A stretch of DNA of 64,000 bases, from assembly GCF_023556335.1 (NCBI RefSeq), contig NZ_JAIKTS010000001.1, positions 310,001-374,000 on the forward strand, in the 5' to 3' direction. The translations under genes and the position numbers were made by a program. Positions within the stretch are counted from its first letter, which is position 1. Each line of letters starts with the position of its first letter. The notes below the pieces were generated by a model. The model saw nothing but the letters and a program-made list of their open reading frames with translations, searched no databases and was not told the origin of the DNA. Source of the DNA: Stenotrophomonas mori. GTDB taxonomy: Bacteria > Pseudomonadota > Gammaproteobacteria > Xanthomonadales > Xanthomonadaceae. Positions 8,513-19,570 of the stretch are shown piece by piece.

Positions 8513-10102
8513 ATGTCCGCTCATGCTTCCGTCGCTCCGCCGCGCTGGTTCGTCGCCGGCGACCTCAACGGCTTCTTCGGCCTGGTGGTCGACAACCTGT
8601 CCATCCTCGGCTTCATCGCCATGGCGCTGGTGGGCATCTTCCAGTTCCCGGCCGAGGTGGTGTTTGGGCGCATGTTCCCCGGTACCGCGTTCGGCGTGCT
8701 GGTGGGCAACCTGCTGTACACGCTGATGGCGCGCCGGCTGGCCGCACGTACTGGCCGCGCCGACGTCACCGCGATGCCGCTGGGGCTGGACGCACCCACC
8801 AGCATCGGCATGGCGCTGCTGGTGCTGGGCCCGGCCTTCGCCGGCTTCAAGCAGCAGGGGCTGGACCCGCAGGCCGCGGCGATCGCCACCTGGCAGCTGG
8901 GCATGGCCGCGCTGGTGATCATGGGACTGCTCAAGCTGGTGCTGTCGTTCTTCGGCGAAGCGGTGACCCGGGCGCTGCCGCGCGCGGCGCTGCTCGGTTC
9001 CATCGCCGGCATCGCGCTGGTGCTGATGGGGCTGCTGCCGCTGCTGGAGACGCTGCGCTCGCCGGTGGCCGGGTTCGTCACGCTCGGGCTGCTGCTGTAC
9101 GTGCTGATCGCCAAGGGCCGGCTGCCGGTGCGGGCGCCGGGCGTGCTGGTCGCCTTCCTGGTCGGTACCGCGCTGTACTACGGGCTGGGCATGGCGGGGC
9201 TGGGTGCCCCCGGCTTCGCGCTGCCGCAGTGGACGCCGCCGCAGGTGGTGCTGCCGTTGCCGACGCTGGGTTTCATCCAGGGCCTGCCGGCGGCGATGGA
9301 CTATCTGCCGCTGCTGCTGCCGTTCGGGTTGCTGATGGTGGTTGGCGGCATCAACGTCTCGGAGAGCGCGCGGGTGGCCGGTGACGATTTCCGCACCCGC
9401 GACATCCTGCTGGTCGAGGCGCTGGCCACGCTGGTCGCCGGCCTCTGCGGCGGCGTCGCCCAGACCACGCCCTATATCGGCCAGCCGGCCTACAAGCACA
9501 TGGGCGCACGCAGCGGCTATACCCTGCTCACCGGACTGTTCATCGGCATCGGCGGCATGCTCGGGGTGATCGCCGGCCTGGTGCAGTGGCTGCCGCTGGC
9601 GGTGCTGGCGCCGATCATCGTCTACGTGGCGATCGACATCACCACCCAGGCGTTCGAGGCCACGCCGAAGCGGCACGCCGCGGCGATGGTGCTGGGCTTC
9701 CTGCCGTCGGTGGCCTACCTGCTGGCGATCAAGGCACCGGGCTGGCTGTCCCCGGAGCGGCTGGTGGAATTGACCACCGTGCTGGACGGCCACGGGTTGC
9801 CGGAGCTGGCGGTGATCTTCGCGCTGGGCAACGGCTTCATCATCACCGCGATGCTGTGGATCGCGATGGTGGTGGCGATGATCGATCAGCAGCTGCGGCG
9901 GGCGTCGGCACTGCTGCTGATCGCCGCGCTGCTGACCCTGTTCGGTCTGATCCACTCGGTCGATCCGCGCGGCGGGGTCTACCTGCCCTGGCAGCTGGAG
10001 GGGCTGGCCCGGACCCTCAGCTGGCAGTTCGCCGGCGCCTATGCCGCGCTGGCGGCGGTGTTGGCGCTGCTGTCGTTGCAGCGCCCGCGGCCGGCGGCCT
10101 GA
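8513..10102 (+). CDS. NCS2-family (AzgA-like) purine/xanthine permease
   Basis: A 529-residue polytopic membrane protein with about 12-14 hydrophobic segments. The central segment NVSESARVAGDDFRTRDILLVEAL followed by GLCGGVAQTTPYIGQPAYKHMG matches the AzgA-like branch of nucleobase:cation symporter-2 transporters. It is predicted to import a nucleobase or related compound by proton symport across the inner membrane; the exact substrate is unclear. The start is the ATG at 8513 (MSAHAS); longer in-frame starts add an arginine-rich stretch. No purine catabolism genes are adjacent. Confidence 0.82.
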   Translation: MSAHASVAPPRWFVAGDLNGFFGLVVDNLSILGFIAMALVGIFQFPAEVVFGRMFPGTAFGVLVGNLLYTLMARRLAARTGRADVTAMPLGLDAPTSIGMALLVLGPAFAGFKQQGLDPQAAAIATWQLGMAALVIMGLLKLVLSFFGEAVTRALPRAALLGSIAGIALVLMGLLPLLETLRSPVAGFVTLGLLLYVLIAKGRLPVRAPGVLVAFLVGTALYYGLGMAGLGAPGFALPQWTPPQVVLPLPTLGFIQGLPAAMDYLPLLLPFGLLMVVGGINVSESARVAGDDFRTRDILLVEALATLVAGLCGGVAQTTPYIGQPAYKHMGARSGYTLLTGLFIGIGGMLGVIAGLVQWLPLAVLAPIIVYVAIDITTQAFEATPKRHAAAMVLGFLPSVAYLLAIKAPGWLSPERLVELTTVLDGHGLPELAVIFALGNGFIITAMLWIAMVVAMIDQQLRRASALLLIAALLTLFGLIHSVDPRGGVYLPWQLEGLARTLSWQFAGAYAALAAVLALLSLQRPRPAA

Positions 10103-10171
10103 CCCGACGTCGGGAACCGACGACGGTCGGCCGGGTCTGAGAACGGTGATCGCAATCCTGAGGTGAGCTCG

Positions 10172-10999
10172 ATGCAGAACGGAAAAACGGTATGGCCATG
10201 GGCCGTGGCAGGCGTCGTGGTGCTGGGCGGCGCGGCGTGGTGGCTGTTCCGCGATGACCTGAAGACGGTGGCGCCGCCGCCGGCGGTCGTGCACGAACAG
10301 GCGCCCGCGGCGGCCGTGCCGGCCACGGTGCCGGCGCCGGACCCGGCCGCGGCGGCCGCGCCGGAGCATCCGCTGCCGTTGGCGGCGGCCGCCGACGGCG
10401 GGCTGCCGCCGCTGGGCGACAGCGACGCGCGGGTACGGGACGACCTGTCGGCGCTGTTCCCGGCCTCTGTGCTGGGCCTGCTGCTGCCGGACCACCTGAT
10501 CCAGCGGCTGGTGACCCACGTGGACAACCTCACCGAAGCCCGGGTGCCCTCGACGGCGCTGGCGCTGCAGGCGGTGCCCGGGACGCTGCAGGTGGAAGAG
10601 GACGGGGCCGGCGGCACCGCCCTTGCCGCCGGCAATGCCGCCCGCTACGCCCCGTACGTGGCGGCGTTCACCGCCGCGGATGCCGACGCGCTCGCGGCGG
10701 CCTACATGCGCCTGTATCCGCTGGTCCAGGAGGCATGGCGGGAGCTGGGGCATCCCGACGGCCATTTCAACGACCGCCTGGTGATCGTGATCGACCACCT
10801 GCTGCGGACCCCCGAGTTGGCGCAGCCGCCGGCGCTGGAGCGGGACGCGCGCGGCCGCTACCGGTTCGTCGACCCGGAGCTGCAGGGGCGTTCGATCGGA
10901 CAGAAGGCGCTGTTGCGGCTGGATGCGGAACAGGCGCGGGTGGTGAAGCGGCAGCTGCGGGCGATCCGCCAGGCGGTGACCCGCGGCGGCCCGGGCTGA
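10172..10999 (+). CDS. DUF3014 domain membrane-anchored protein
   Basis: 275 residues. A short N-terminus is followed by one membrane segment ([19 protein letters not shown]), an Ala/Pro-rich linker of about 50 residues and a DUF3014 domain. The domain shows [40 protein letters not shown] and [17 protein letters not shown], and ends in the [19 protein letters not shown] stretch. The domain would be periplasmic and its function is unknown. The ATG at 10172 follows a GAGG site; a GTG at 10163 is in frame but overlaps that site. Confidence 0.82.
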   Translation: MQNGKTVWPWAVAGVVVLGGAAWWLFRDDLKTVAPPPAVVHEQAPAAAVPATVPAPDPAAAAAPEHPLPLAAAADGGLPPLGDSDARVRDDLSALFPASVLGLLLPDHLIQRLVTHVDNLTEARVPSTALALQAVPGTLQVEEDGAGGTALAAGNAARYAPYVAAFTAADADALAAAYMRLYPLVQEAWRELGHPDGHFNDRLVIVIDHLLRTPELAQPPALERDARGRYRFVDPELQGRSIGQKALLRLDAEQARVVKRQLRAIRQAVTRGGPG

Positions 11000-11083
11000 T
11001 TGCGCAGGATCAATGCCCGCCGCGGCGGCCCGGCGATACTGGCCGGGTACCGCGGCTGCGGCTGAACACCTGCCCGGAACGGG

Positions 11084-11111
11084 CTTGAATCACACCGCCG
11101 CAACCGCATCT
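11084..11111 (+). promoter_or_regulatory. Sigma-32 (heat shock) promoter of clpB
   Basis: CTTGAA (11084-11089) is followed after 14 bp by CCGCATCT (11104-11111). The sigma-32 consensus is CTTGAA, 11-16 bp, CCCCATNT, so the -35 is perfect and the -10 differs at one position. It ends 47 bp before the clpB start and fits the known heat-shock control of clpB. Confidence 0.8.
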
Positions 11112-11158
11112 GGACCAGTATCGCCGGCAGTGCCGGCCCCTGATTCGGGATGATCGCC

Positions 11159-13747
<2,589 letters not shown>

Positions 13748-13759
13748 GCCCGGCGCCGG

Positions 13760-13796
13760 GCAGGCCGCCCATGGTCCGGGGGCCGGGGCGGCCTGC
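13760..13796 (+). terminator. Hairpin after clpB
   Basis: The perfect 10-bp arms GCAGGCCGCC (13760-13769) and GGCGGCCTGC (13787-13796) lie 12 bp after the clpB stop. No T-run follows, so termination strength is uncertain. Confidence 0.5.
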
Positions 13797-13908
13797 AGCG
13801 CCTTGCGCATGAGCTGATGCCATCCGCTCACCAGTAACGGCTGCAACGGTGGTTCGAATGCGGCGGGATGTGGGCTATCGTTGGCGGCCCCCTCCGAGCG
13901 AACCTCCG

Positions 13909-15195
13909 ATGACCAATCCGCAGTGGAAGCCTGAAACCATCGCCGTTCACGGCGGTTATTCGCCGGACCCGACCACCCGCGCGGTGGCGGTGCCGATCTA
14001 CCAGACCGTGGCCTACGCGTTCGACGATACCCAGCACGGTGCGGACCTGTTCGACCTGAAGGTGCAGGGCAACATCTACACCCGCATCATGAACCCGACT
14101 ACGGACGTGCTGGAGCAGCGCATCGCGGCGCTGGAGGGCGGCATCGGCGCGCTGGCGCTGGCCTCCGGCCAGGCGGCGATCACCTATGCGATCCAGACCA
14201 TCGCCGAGGCCGGCGACAACATCCTGGCGTCCAGCGCCCTGTACGGCGGCACCTACAACCTGTTCGCGCATACCCTGCCGCAGTTCGGCATCCAGACCCG
14301 CTTCGCCGACTACCGCGACCCGCAGGCCTTCGCGGCGCTGATCGACGACCGTACCAAGGCGGTGTTCGTCGAGTCCATCGGCAATCCGCGCGGCAACATC
14401 ACCGACATCGAGGCCATCGTGGCGATCGCCCATGCCCACGGCGTGCCGGTGATCGTGGACAACACCGTGGCCACCCCGTACCTGCAGCGCCCGTTCGACT
14501 TCGGCGCCGACATCGTGGTGCATTCGCTGACCAAGTACCTCGGCGGCCATGGCACCAGCCTGGGCGGCGCCATCGTCGACTCCGGGCGCTTCCCGTGGGC
14601 CGAGCACAAGCAGCGCTTCCCGCGGCTCAACACGCCCGACGTCAGCTACCACGGCGTGGTCTACACCGAGGCGCTGGGGCCGGCGGCCTACATCGGCCGC
14701 GCCCGGGTGGTGCCGCTGCGCAACACCGGGGCGGCGATCTCGCCGTTCAACGCGTTCCAGATCCTGCAAGGCATCGAGACCCTGGCACTGCGCATGGACC
14801 GGATCAACAGCAACACGCTGGCGGTGGCCAAGTACCTGCAGGGCCATGCCAAGGTGGCCTGGGTCAACTACGCGGCGCTGGCCGACCACCCCGAGCATGC
14901 GCTGGTGCAGAAGTACCTGCGCGGCCAGGGGTCGGGCGTGCTGACCTTCGGCCTGCCCGGCGGCCGCGAAGCCGGCGCGCGATTCCTGGATGCGCTGCAG
15001 CTGTTCACCCGCCTGGTGAACCTGGGCGACGCCAAGTCGCTGGCCACGCACCCGGCCTCGACCACCCATCGCCAGCTCGACGAGGCCGAGCTGGAGAAGG
15101 CCGGCGTGACGCTGGACACGGTGCGGCTGTCGGTGGGCATCGAGCACATCGACGACCTGCTGGCCGACCTCGAGCAGGCGCTGGCCAAGGCCTGA
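13909..15195 (+). CDS. metY: O-acetylhomoserine sulfhydrylase (Cys/Met PLP enzyme)
   Basis: 428 residues, the size of O-acetylhomoserine aminocarboxypropyltransferases, which make homocysteine from O-acetylhomoserine and sulfide. The start TIAVHGGYSPDPTTRAVAVPIYQT, the YTRIMNPTTDVLE segment and the PLP-binding lysine in SLTKYLGGHG (Lys near 209) are characteristic. The LNTPD and THPASTTHRQL motifs of the Cys/Met metabolism family are also present. Cystathionine gamma-synthase is a related alternative, but the length and the N-terminal signature favour MetY. The start at 13909 (MTNPQW) was chosen because upstream codons encode non-family residues. I saw no SAM-sensing leader in the 160 bp upstream. 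Confidence 0.88.
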   Translation: MTNPQWKPETIAVHGGYSPDPTTRAVAVPIYQTVAYAFDDTQHGADLFDLKVQGNIYTRIMNPTTDVLEQRIAALEGGIGALALASGQAAITYAIQTIAEAGDNILASSALYGGTYNLFAHTLPQFGIQTRFADYRDPQAFAALIDDRTKAVFVESIGNPRGNITDIEAIVAIAHAHGVPVIVDNTVATPYLQRPFDFGADIVVHSLTKYLGGHGTSLGGAIVDSGRFPWAEHKQRFPRLNTPDVSYHGVVYTEALGPAAYIGRARVVPLRNTGAAISPFNAFQILQGIETLALRMDRINSNTLAVAKYLQGHAKVAWVNYAALADHPEHALVQKYLRGQGSGVLTFGLPGGREAGARFLDALQLFTRLVNLGDAKSLATHPASTTHRQLDEAELEKAGVTLDTVRLSVGIEHIDDLLADLEQALAKA

Positions 15196-15227
15196 GGCCG
15201 CCCCCGGGACACCGCGGGCGGCAGGCG

Positions 15228-15249
15228 CTCCCCTTCCATGGAAGGGGAG
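15228..15249. terminator. Bidirectional palindromic terminator
   Basis: A perfect 22-base palindrome with arms CTCCCCTTCCA and TGGAAGGGGAG lies between the converging metY (ends 15195) and oxidoreductase (ends 15269) genes. It can form a hairpin on either strand. Pyrimidine/purine palindromes like this recur after the adhesin gene at 19286. Confidence 0.6.
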
Positions 15250-15268
15250 GCTGCGGCGCGGTCCGGCG

Positions 15269-15919
15269 TCACCAGGCGACGGTGAAGCGGCGGCGCGGGT
15301 GCCGGGGCTGTTCCAGTTCATCGACCAGGGCCACCGCCAGATCCGCCGCGCTGATGGTGCCCGGACCGTCGGCGGCCATCAGTGGCGCATCGCCGCCGGT
15401 GCGGTAGCAGCCGGTCCGGGTGTCCGGGCCACCGGCATGGAACCCGACCGGCGGGCTGAGGAAGGTCCAGTCCAGCGTGGGCTCCGTCTTCAGCGCCTCC
15501 AGCGCATCGCGTGCGGCACGGGCGCCGTCACGGTAGGCCGGCGGAAAGTCCGGCGCGTCGACCAGCTGGGTGCCGTCGGCAGCCCGCAGGCTGCCGGCGC
15601 CGCCGACCATCAGGTAGCGCTTCACCCCGGCGGCCTTGGTGCCGGCGACGATGGCGTGCGCGCCTTTCAGGAAGTCGCGGTAGAGGTCCGGGTTGTCCCA
15701 GCCGGCGTTGTAGGCGCTGACCACCGCGTCGCTGCCGGCCACGGCGTCCCGTACCTGCGTGGCGTCCTGCGCGTCGGCACGCACGACGCGCAGGTGGTCG
15801 CGTGCGGCGAGCCTGCCCGGGTCGCGGACCAGCGCGGTGACCTCGTGGCCACGGGCCAGCAGTTCGTCGAGCAGGGCGCGGCCGACGAAGCCGGTGGCGC
15901 CGATCAGGGCAATGTTCAT
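15269..15919 (-). CDS. NAD(P)-binding oxidoreductase (atypical SDR)
   Basis: 216 residues with an N-terminal Rossmann motif GATGFVGRALL (residues 7-17), and VRADAQD and YNAGWDN stretches typical of NAD(P)H-binding epimerase-like proteins. There is no clear YxxxK catalytic pair, so it belongs with the atypical short-chain dehydrogenases whose substrates are mostly unknown. The ATG at 15919 begins MNIALIGATG. It is transcribed divergently from a LysR regulator 121 bp away, the usual arrangement in which the regulator controls its neighbour. Confidence 0.85.
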   Translation of the reverse strand: MNIALIGATGFVGRALLDELLARGHEVTALVRDPGRLAARDHLRVVRADAQDATQVRDAVAGSDAVVSAYNAGWDNPDLYRDFLKGAHAIVAGTKAAGVKRYLMVGGAGSLRAADGTQLVDAPDFPPAYRDGARAARDALEALKTEPTLDWTFLSPPVGFHAGGPDTRTGCYRTGGDAPLMAADGPGTISAADLAVALVDELEQPRHPRRRFTVAW

Positions 15920-16001
15920 GGTGGTTCCTCGCAGGGATGGGAGGCCGACAGTCTCCCCCCGCCCCGGTGACGGCGGCAGTCCCTGCGCGCCACAATCACC
16001 T

Positions 16002-16016
16002 TGAAGCCAGGCTTCA
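16002..16016. promoter_or_regulatory. Perfect palindromic operator for the LysR regulator
   Basis: TGAAGCC-A-GGCTTCA is a perfect 15-base palindrome in the divergent intergenic region, 24 bp before the LysR start and 82 bp from the oxidoreductase start. LysR proteins bind imperfect dyads in exactly this setting, so it is the best candidate operator. Confidence 0.6.
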
Positions 16017-16040
16017 CGATGCCGGCAACAGGAGGGGACG

Positions 16041-16982
16041 ATGGACGACGTCAGGCGCATGGCGCTGTTCGCGCAGGTGGTCCAGCACGGCTCGATGAGC
16101 GCGGCGGCGCGCGCGCTGGGCATGAGCACCTCGGCGGTCAGCCAGCAGGTGCGGGCGCTGGAGCGGGCCGCCGGCGTGGCCCTGCTGCACCGTTCCACCC
16201 GGCGCCTGTCGCTGACCGATGTCGGCGGGCGCTACTACGCGGCCTGTGCGCGCCTGCTGGACGCCGCGGGCGAAGCCGAGGCCGAACTGTCGGCCGCGCG
16301 CCATGCGCCCAGCGGCGAGCTGCGCCTGTCCGCACCGCTGGGCATGGCCGACCACATCGGCCCGGCGCTGGGACCATGGCTGCGCGACAACCCGCAACTG
16401 CGCCTGTCCCTGCACTTCGAGGACGGTTGGACCGACCTGGTGCAGGCGCGCATCGACCTGGCAGTGCGGTTCGGGCGGTTGCCCGACAGCGACTGGATGG
16501 CGCAGCGCCTGGGCACCCTGCAGCGCTGGCCCTGCGCCTCGCCGGAGTGGCTGCGGGTCCATGGCGAACCGGCCGATCCCCTCCAGGTGCCGGGCAACGA
16601 GTGGCTGGGCCTGGCGCAGGTGCCGGGGCTGGCCTGGCGGCACCGGGTATCGGGACAGGAACGGCAGGTGCCGGCGCATCCTCGCCTGGTCAGCCACAAC
16701 CAGCCGGCGGTGCGCCAGTTGTGCGTGTCGGGCCTGGGCGTGGCGGTGCTGACCTGCCTGGACGTGATGCCGCTGCTGGCCGACGGCCGGCTGGTGCGGC
16801 TGCTGCCGGAATGGGATGTCCCGCCGCTGCCGGCATGGGCGGTGACACCGCACCGGCAGACCCAGCCGGCCAAGGTCCGCCAGGCGATCGACCTGCTGGG
16901 GGACTACCTCGGGCGGATTCCCGGTGTTTCCGGTCCTGCGGCCCGAGTATCCGTGGCCGGTCCACCTCCCTCCGCCGACTGA
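16041..16982 (+). CDS. LysR-family transcriptional regulator
   Basis: 313 residues. The N-terminal winged helix (residues 1-60) carries the LysR signature FAQVVQHGSMSAAARALGMSTSAVSQQVRALE followed by LLHRSTRRLSLTDVG. A two-lobed effector-binding domain (about 90-295) with RFGRLPDSDW and CVSGLGVAVL follows. The subgroup resembles CrgA/DhcR-type regulators. Divergence from the oxidoreductase gene and the shared palindrome predict that it controls that gene and itself. The ligand cannot be inferred. Confidence 0.92.
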   Translation: MDDVRRMALFAQVVQHGSMSAAARALGMSTSAVSQQVRALERAAGVALLHRSTRRLSLTDVGGRYYAACARLLDAAGEAEAELSAARHAPSGELRLSAPLGMADHIGPALGPWLRDNPQLRLSLHFEDGWTDLVQARIDLAVRFGRLPDSDWMAQRLGTLQRWPCASPEWLRVHGEPADPLQVPGNEWLGLAQVPGLAWRHRVSGQERQVPAHPRLVSHNQPAVRQLCVSGLGVAVLTCLDVMPLLADGRLVRLLPEWDVPPLPAWAVTPHRQTQPAKVRQAIDLLGDYLGRIPGVSGPAARVSVAGPPPSAD

Positions 16983-17088
16983 CGGTTGCCGGCAGGTTCC
17001 CGGCGTGTCCGGATTGCCGCCGCTTTTCCGATCTACCCGATGACGCCGCATTCCGCGGCGCATCGAGTCCTTCAGGGAGAGCATCCAC

Positions 17089-19275
17089 GTGAACCGAACC
17101 AACGCCCACCCCCTTGTTTCCCCGCGCCCGGCGCTTCTCATGGTTGGAATCCTGGCCGCGCTCGCGGCCGGCTCCGCGCAGGCCACCCCGTGTTTCGACA
17201 GGTATGGCAACTGGGTCGATATCGCCGACGGAGGCGGCTCTACGTCGCATGGCGATGCGGTGTACAACTGCGGTTCGTACAGCGCGGCCTATGGCTCGCT
17301 GGTCACCACCAACGGCTACAGTTCCGCCGCCTTCGGCGTGGGTTCTGTCACCGTGGGCGACCGCGCCACCGCACTGGGGGTCACCAACTTCGCGGGAAAC
17401 CACCGTGCGGTGGCGATGGGGACCGGCAACAACGCGCTGGTATTTCCCGGCACCTGGGAGTACCTCGGATGGTACGGGGCCGACAAGGTGCAATGGACGC
17501 TGGGAACGGTCGGCGAACGCTCGGTGGCGATGGGCTACTGGAACTGGACGCCCGCCGACGACGCGGTAGCCGTCGGCAACAGCAACCGCGCGTTCAATGC
17601 CGGCACCGTGGCGGTGGGCGTGAAGAACGCCGCCAACGTGTATTCCAGTTCCGCCATCGGTGTTGAAAACACCACTTATGGCGCGGAAGCCAATGCAATG
17701 GGCTTCAAGAACGAGGCGCGCGGCGACCGCTCGGTGGCGGTGGGCACGCTGAACAAGAGCACCGCCCGCTGGGCCTCGGCGATGGGCCACTACAACAGCG
17801 CCAGCGGCACGTTCGCCAGCGCGCTGGGCAACGGCAACACCGCCAGCGCCCAGCGGGCCAGCGCGGTGGGCAGCGACAACCAGGCCACGGACGAAGGCGC
17901 CAACGCCGTTGGCAGTTTCAACAAGGCGCTGGCGGGCAACGCCACGGCGATGGGGGTGAACAACCTGGCCGACCAGGCCGGCGCCAACGCGCTGGGCCAC
18001 AACAACAAGGCGCAGGCGCAGTTCGCCAGCGCCGTGGGGGGCGGCAACACCGCCGGCGGCGAGAGTGCCAGCGCCCTGGGCAGCGCCAACGAGGCCACGG
18101 CCACGGGGGCCAGCGCGCTGGGCTACAACAACAAGGCCACGGCGCTGTATGCGACGGCGGTGGGCAATGGCAACACCGCCAGCGGCGTGCGTTCCATCGC
18201 GCTGGGCGCACGCAGCCAGGCTGCCGGGGAAAACAGTACCGCGCTGGGTTTCGAGGCGCGGGCCACCGCGGACAGTTCCACCGCCATCGGCTACCGGTCC
18301 GTGGCCACCCAGGCCTACACGGTCTCGGTGGGCTCGGCGGCGGGCCGCAGCCGCATCGTCAACATGGCCGCTGCGCTGGGCGACAACGATGCGGTGAACC
18401 TGTCGCAGCTGTACGGCGTCGCCACTGCCTTCGGCGGTGGCGCGAGCTATGCCGGCGGCGTGTTCGCCGCGCCCACCTTCGTCATCCAGGGCAACGGCTA
18501 CGGCAACGTGCGTTCGGCCTTCGACGCGGTGGATGGCAGCCTGACGGCGATCTTGGACCAGCTTGGCGGCGCCGCCGGAGGCGGCATCGTCGGTCCGCGT
18601 GGCTACAGCGCCTATGACATCGCCGTGCACCAGGGGTTTGCCGGCAACGAGCAGCAATGGCTGGATTCACTGGTGGGCGGGCAAGGCCCGGCGGGCCCCG
18701 CCGGCCCGCAGGGGCCCGCCGGGGCGGGCGGAGGCGGTGCGGCCATCCCCGACGCGCTGGCCTACGACGATGCCAGCCACGACACGCTGAGCCTGGATGG
18801 CGCCAATGGCACCCGCATCCGCCACGTGGCCGACGGCGTGGACGCGACCGATGCCGTCAACAAGGGCCAGGTGGAGGCCGGCGACGCCGCTGCGCTGGCT
18901 TCGGCCCGCAGCCATGCCGATGCCGGCGATGCCGCCACCCTGGTGTCTGCCCGGACCTACACCGACCACGCCGTGGCCGGGTTGAACGACAACTTCAACC
19001 AGCTGCGCAGCGACGTTGACCGCCGCTTCCATGCCATGGACCGCCGCATCGACCGCATGGCGGCAATGGGCGGTGCCTATGCCGGCATGGCGATGAACAC
19101 CGCCGGGCTGGCCGGGCAGAACCGCGTCGGCGTCGGCGTCGGCTTCCAGGGCGGCGAGAAGGCGATGGCCATCGGCTACCAGCGTGTCATCGGCGCGCGC
19201 GCCAGCGTCTCGCTGGGTGGCGCCTTCGGCGGCGGCGACAAGAGCGTGATGGGCGGTGCCGGCTTCAGTTGGTGA
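17089..19275 (+). CDS. Trimeric autotransporter adhesin (YadA-like) with collagen-like insert
   Basis: 728 residues. A signal peptide is cleaved near residue 32 (GSAQA). A head of YadA/Hep_Hag repeats (about residues 50-425) has many copies of the pattern A.A.G..N.A.G..A.A.G. Neck/stalk motifs follow (DAVNLSQL near 440, RHVADGVDATDAVNKGQV near 585). Between them lies a module SAYDIAVHQGFAGNEQQWLDSL (about 506-527) followed by GPAGPAGPQGPAG collagen triplets (about 533-545). The YadA anchor (about 640-728) ends GGAGFSW. It would trimerise, form a 12-strand barrel and display the fibre outside the cell. The GTG start follows the ribosome-binding site AGGGAG. A perfect hairpin follows the gene. 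Confidence 0.9.
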   Translation: MNRTNAHPLVSPRPALLMVGILAALAAGSAQATPCFDRYGNWVDIADGGGSTSHGDAVYNCGSYSAAYGSLVTTNGYSSAAFGVGSVTVGDRATALGVTNFAGNHRAVAMGTGNNALVFPGTWEYLGWYGADKVQWTLGTVGERSVAMGYWNWTPADDAVAVGNSNRAFNAGTVAVGVKNAANVYSSSAIGVENTTYGAEANAMGFKNEARGDRSVAVGTLNKSTARWASAMGHYNSASGTFASALGNGNTASAQRASAVGSDNQATDEGANAVGSFNKALAGNATAMGVNNLADQAGANALGHNNKAQAQFASAVGGGNTAGGESASALGSANEATATGASALGYNNKATALYATAVGNGNTASGVRSIALGARSQAAGENSTALGFEARATADSSTAIGYRSVATQAYTVSVGSAAGRSRIVNMAAALGDNDAVNLSQLYGVATAFGGGASYAGGVFAAPTFVIQGNGYGNVRSAFDAVDGSLTAILDQLGGAAGGGIVGPRGYSAYDIAVHQGFAGNEQQWLDSLVGGQGPAGPAGPQGPAGAGGGGAAIPDALAYDDASHDTLSLDGANGTRIRHVADGVDATDAVNKGQVEAGDAAALASARSHADAGDAATLVSARTYTDHAVAGLNDNFNQLRSDVDRRFHAMDRRIDRMAAMGGAYAGMAMNTAGLAGQNRVGVGVGFQGGEKAMAIGYQRVIGARASVSLGGAFGGGDKSVMGGAGFSW

Positions 19276-19285
19276 GCACGATCGA

Positions 19286-19309
19286 GCCCCTCTCCCGCGG
19301 GAGAGGGGC
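19286..19309 (+). terminator. Palindromic hairpin after the adhesin gene
   Basis: A perfect 24-base palindrome with arms GCCCCTCTCCCG and CGGGAGAGGGGC begins 10 bp after the adhesin stop codon. It separates the adhesin from the downstream sigma-factor operon. The rest of the gap to 19526 shows no gene and no clear promoter. Confidence 0.6.
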
Positions 19310-19526
19310 AGGGGAAAGGAGGAAGCCTGCCAGGCTGGCTGCGCACGGTTCCCGCCGATCCCCGGTCGGGCATTGCGCGCCACCGGCATGCGGCACTTCC
19401 CCGTGCCGCACCTTCCCGGGGGGCATCGCCCTGCGACCCGGCAGTCCCGCCGGGTTGGCCCGCGCCGCGCGCGACGGGCCGGGTTCCCCGGTATCGGCGC
19501 TGCACGCTTGTCCGCTGCCGTCCCCG

Positions 19527-19570
19527 CATTGCACTATCGGCACGACAGGTACCGCAGCGATGGTGCAATG
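19527..19570 (+). promoter_or_regulatory. 13-bp inverted repeat covering the sigma-factor start codon
   Basis: The left arm CATTGCACTATCG (19527-19539) pairs with the right arm CGATGGTGCAATG (19558-19570), with 12 Watson-Crick pairs and one G-U pair and an 18-base loop. The right arm ends in the ATG of the ECF sigma gene, and no ribosome-binding site is visible at the usual distance. It could be an mRNA hairpin that blocks translation, or a DNA operator. Confidence 0.5.

Noticed and set aside
13748..13908. SAM-sensing riboswitch upstream of metY
   Set aside because: I looked for a conserved SAM-I or SAM-II-like arrangement and saw only the clpB hairpin and a short near-palindrome; a covariance-model search would be decisive.
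19256..19567. In-frame N-terminal extension of about 100 residues for the first ECF sigma factor
   Set aside because: The extension is Arg/Pro/Gly-rich, runs through the terminator palindrome and exceeds the family length; the ATG at 19568 fits the family despite its buried position.
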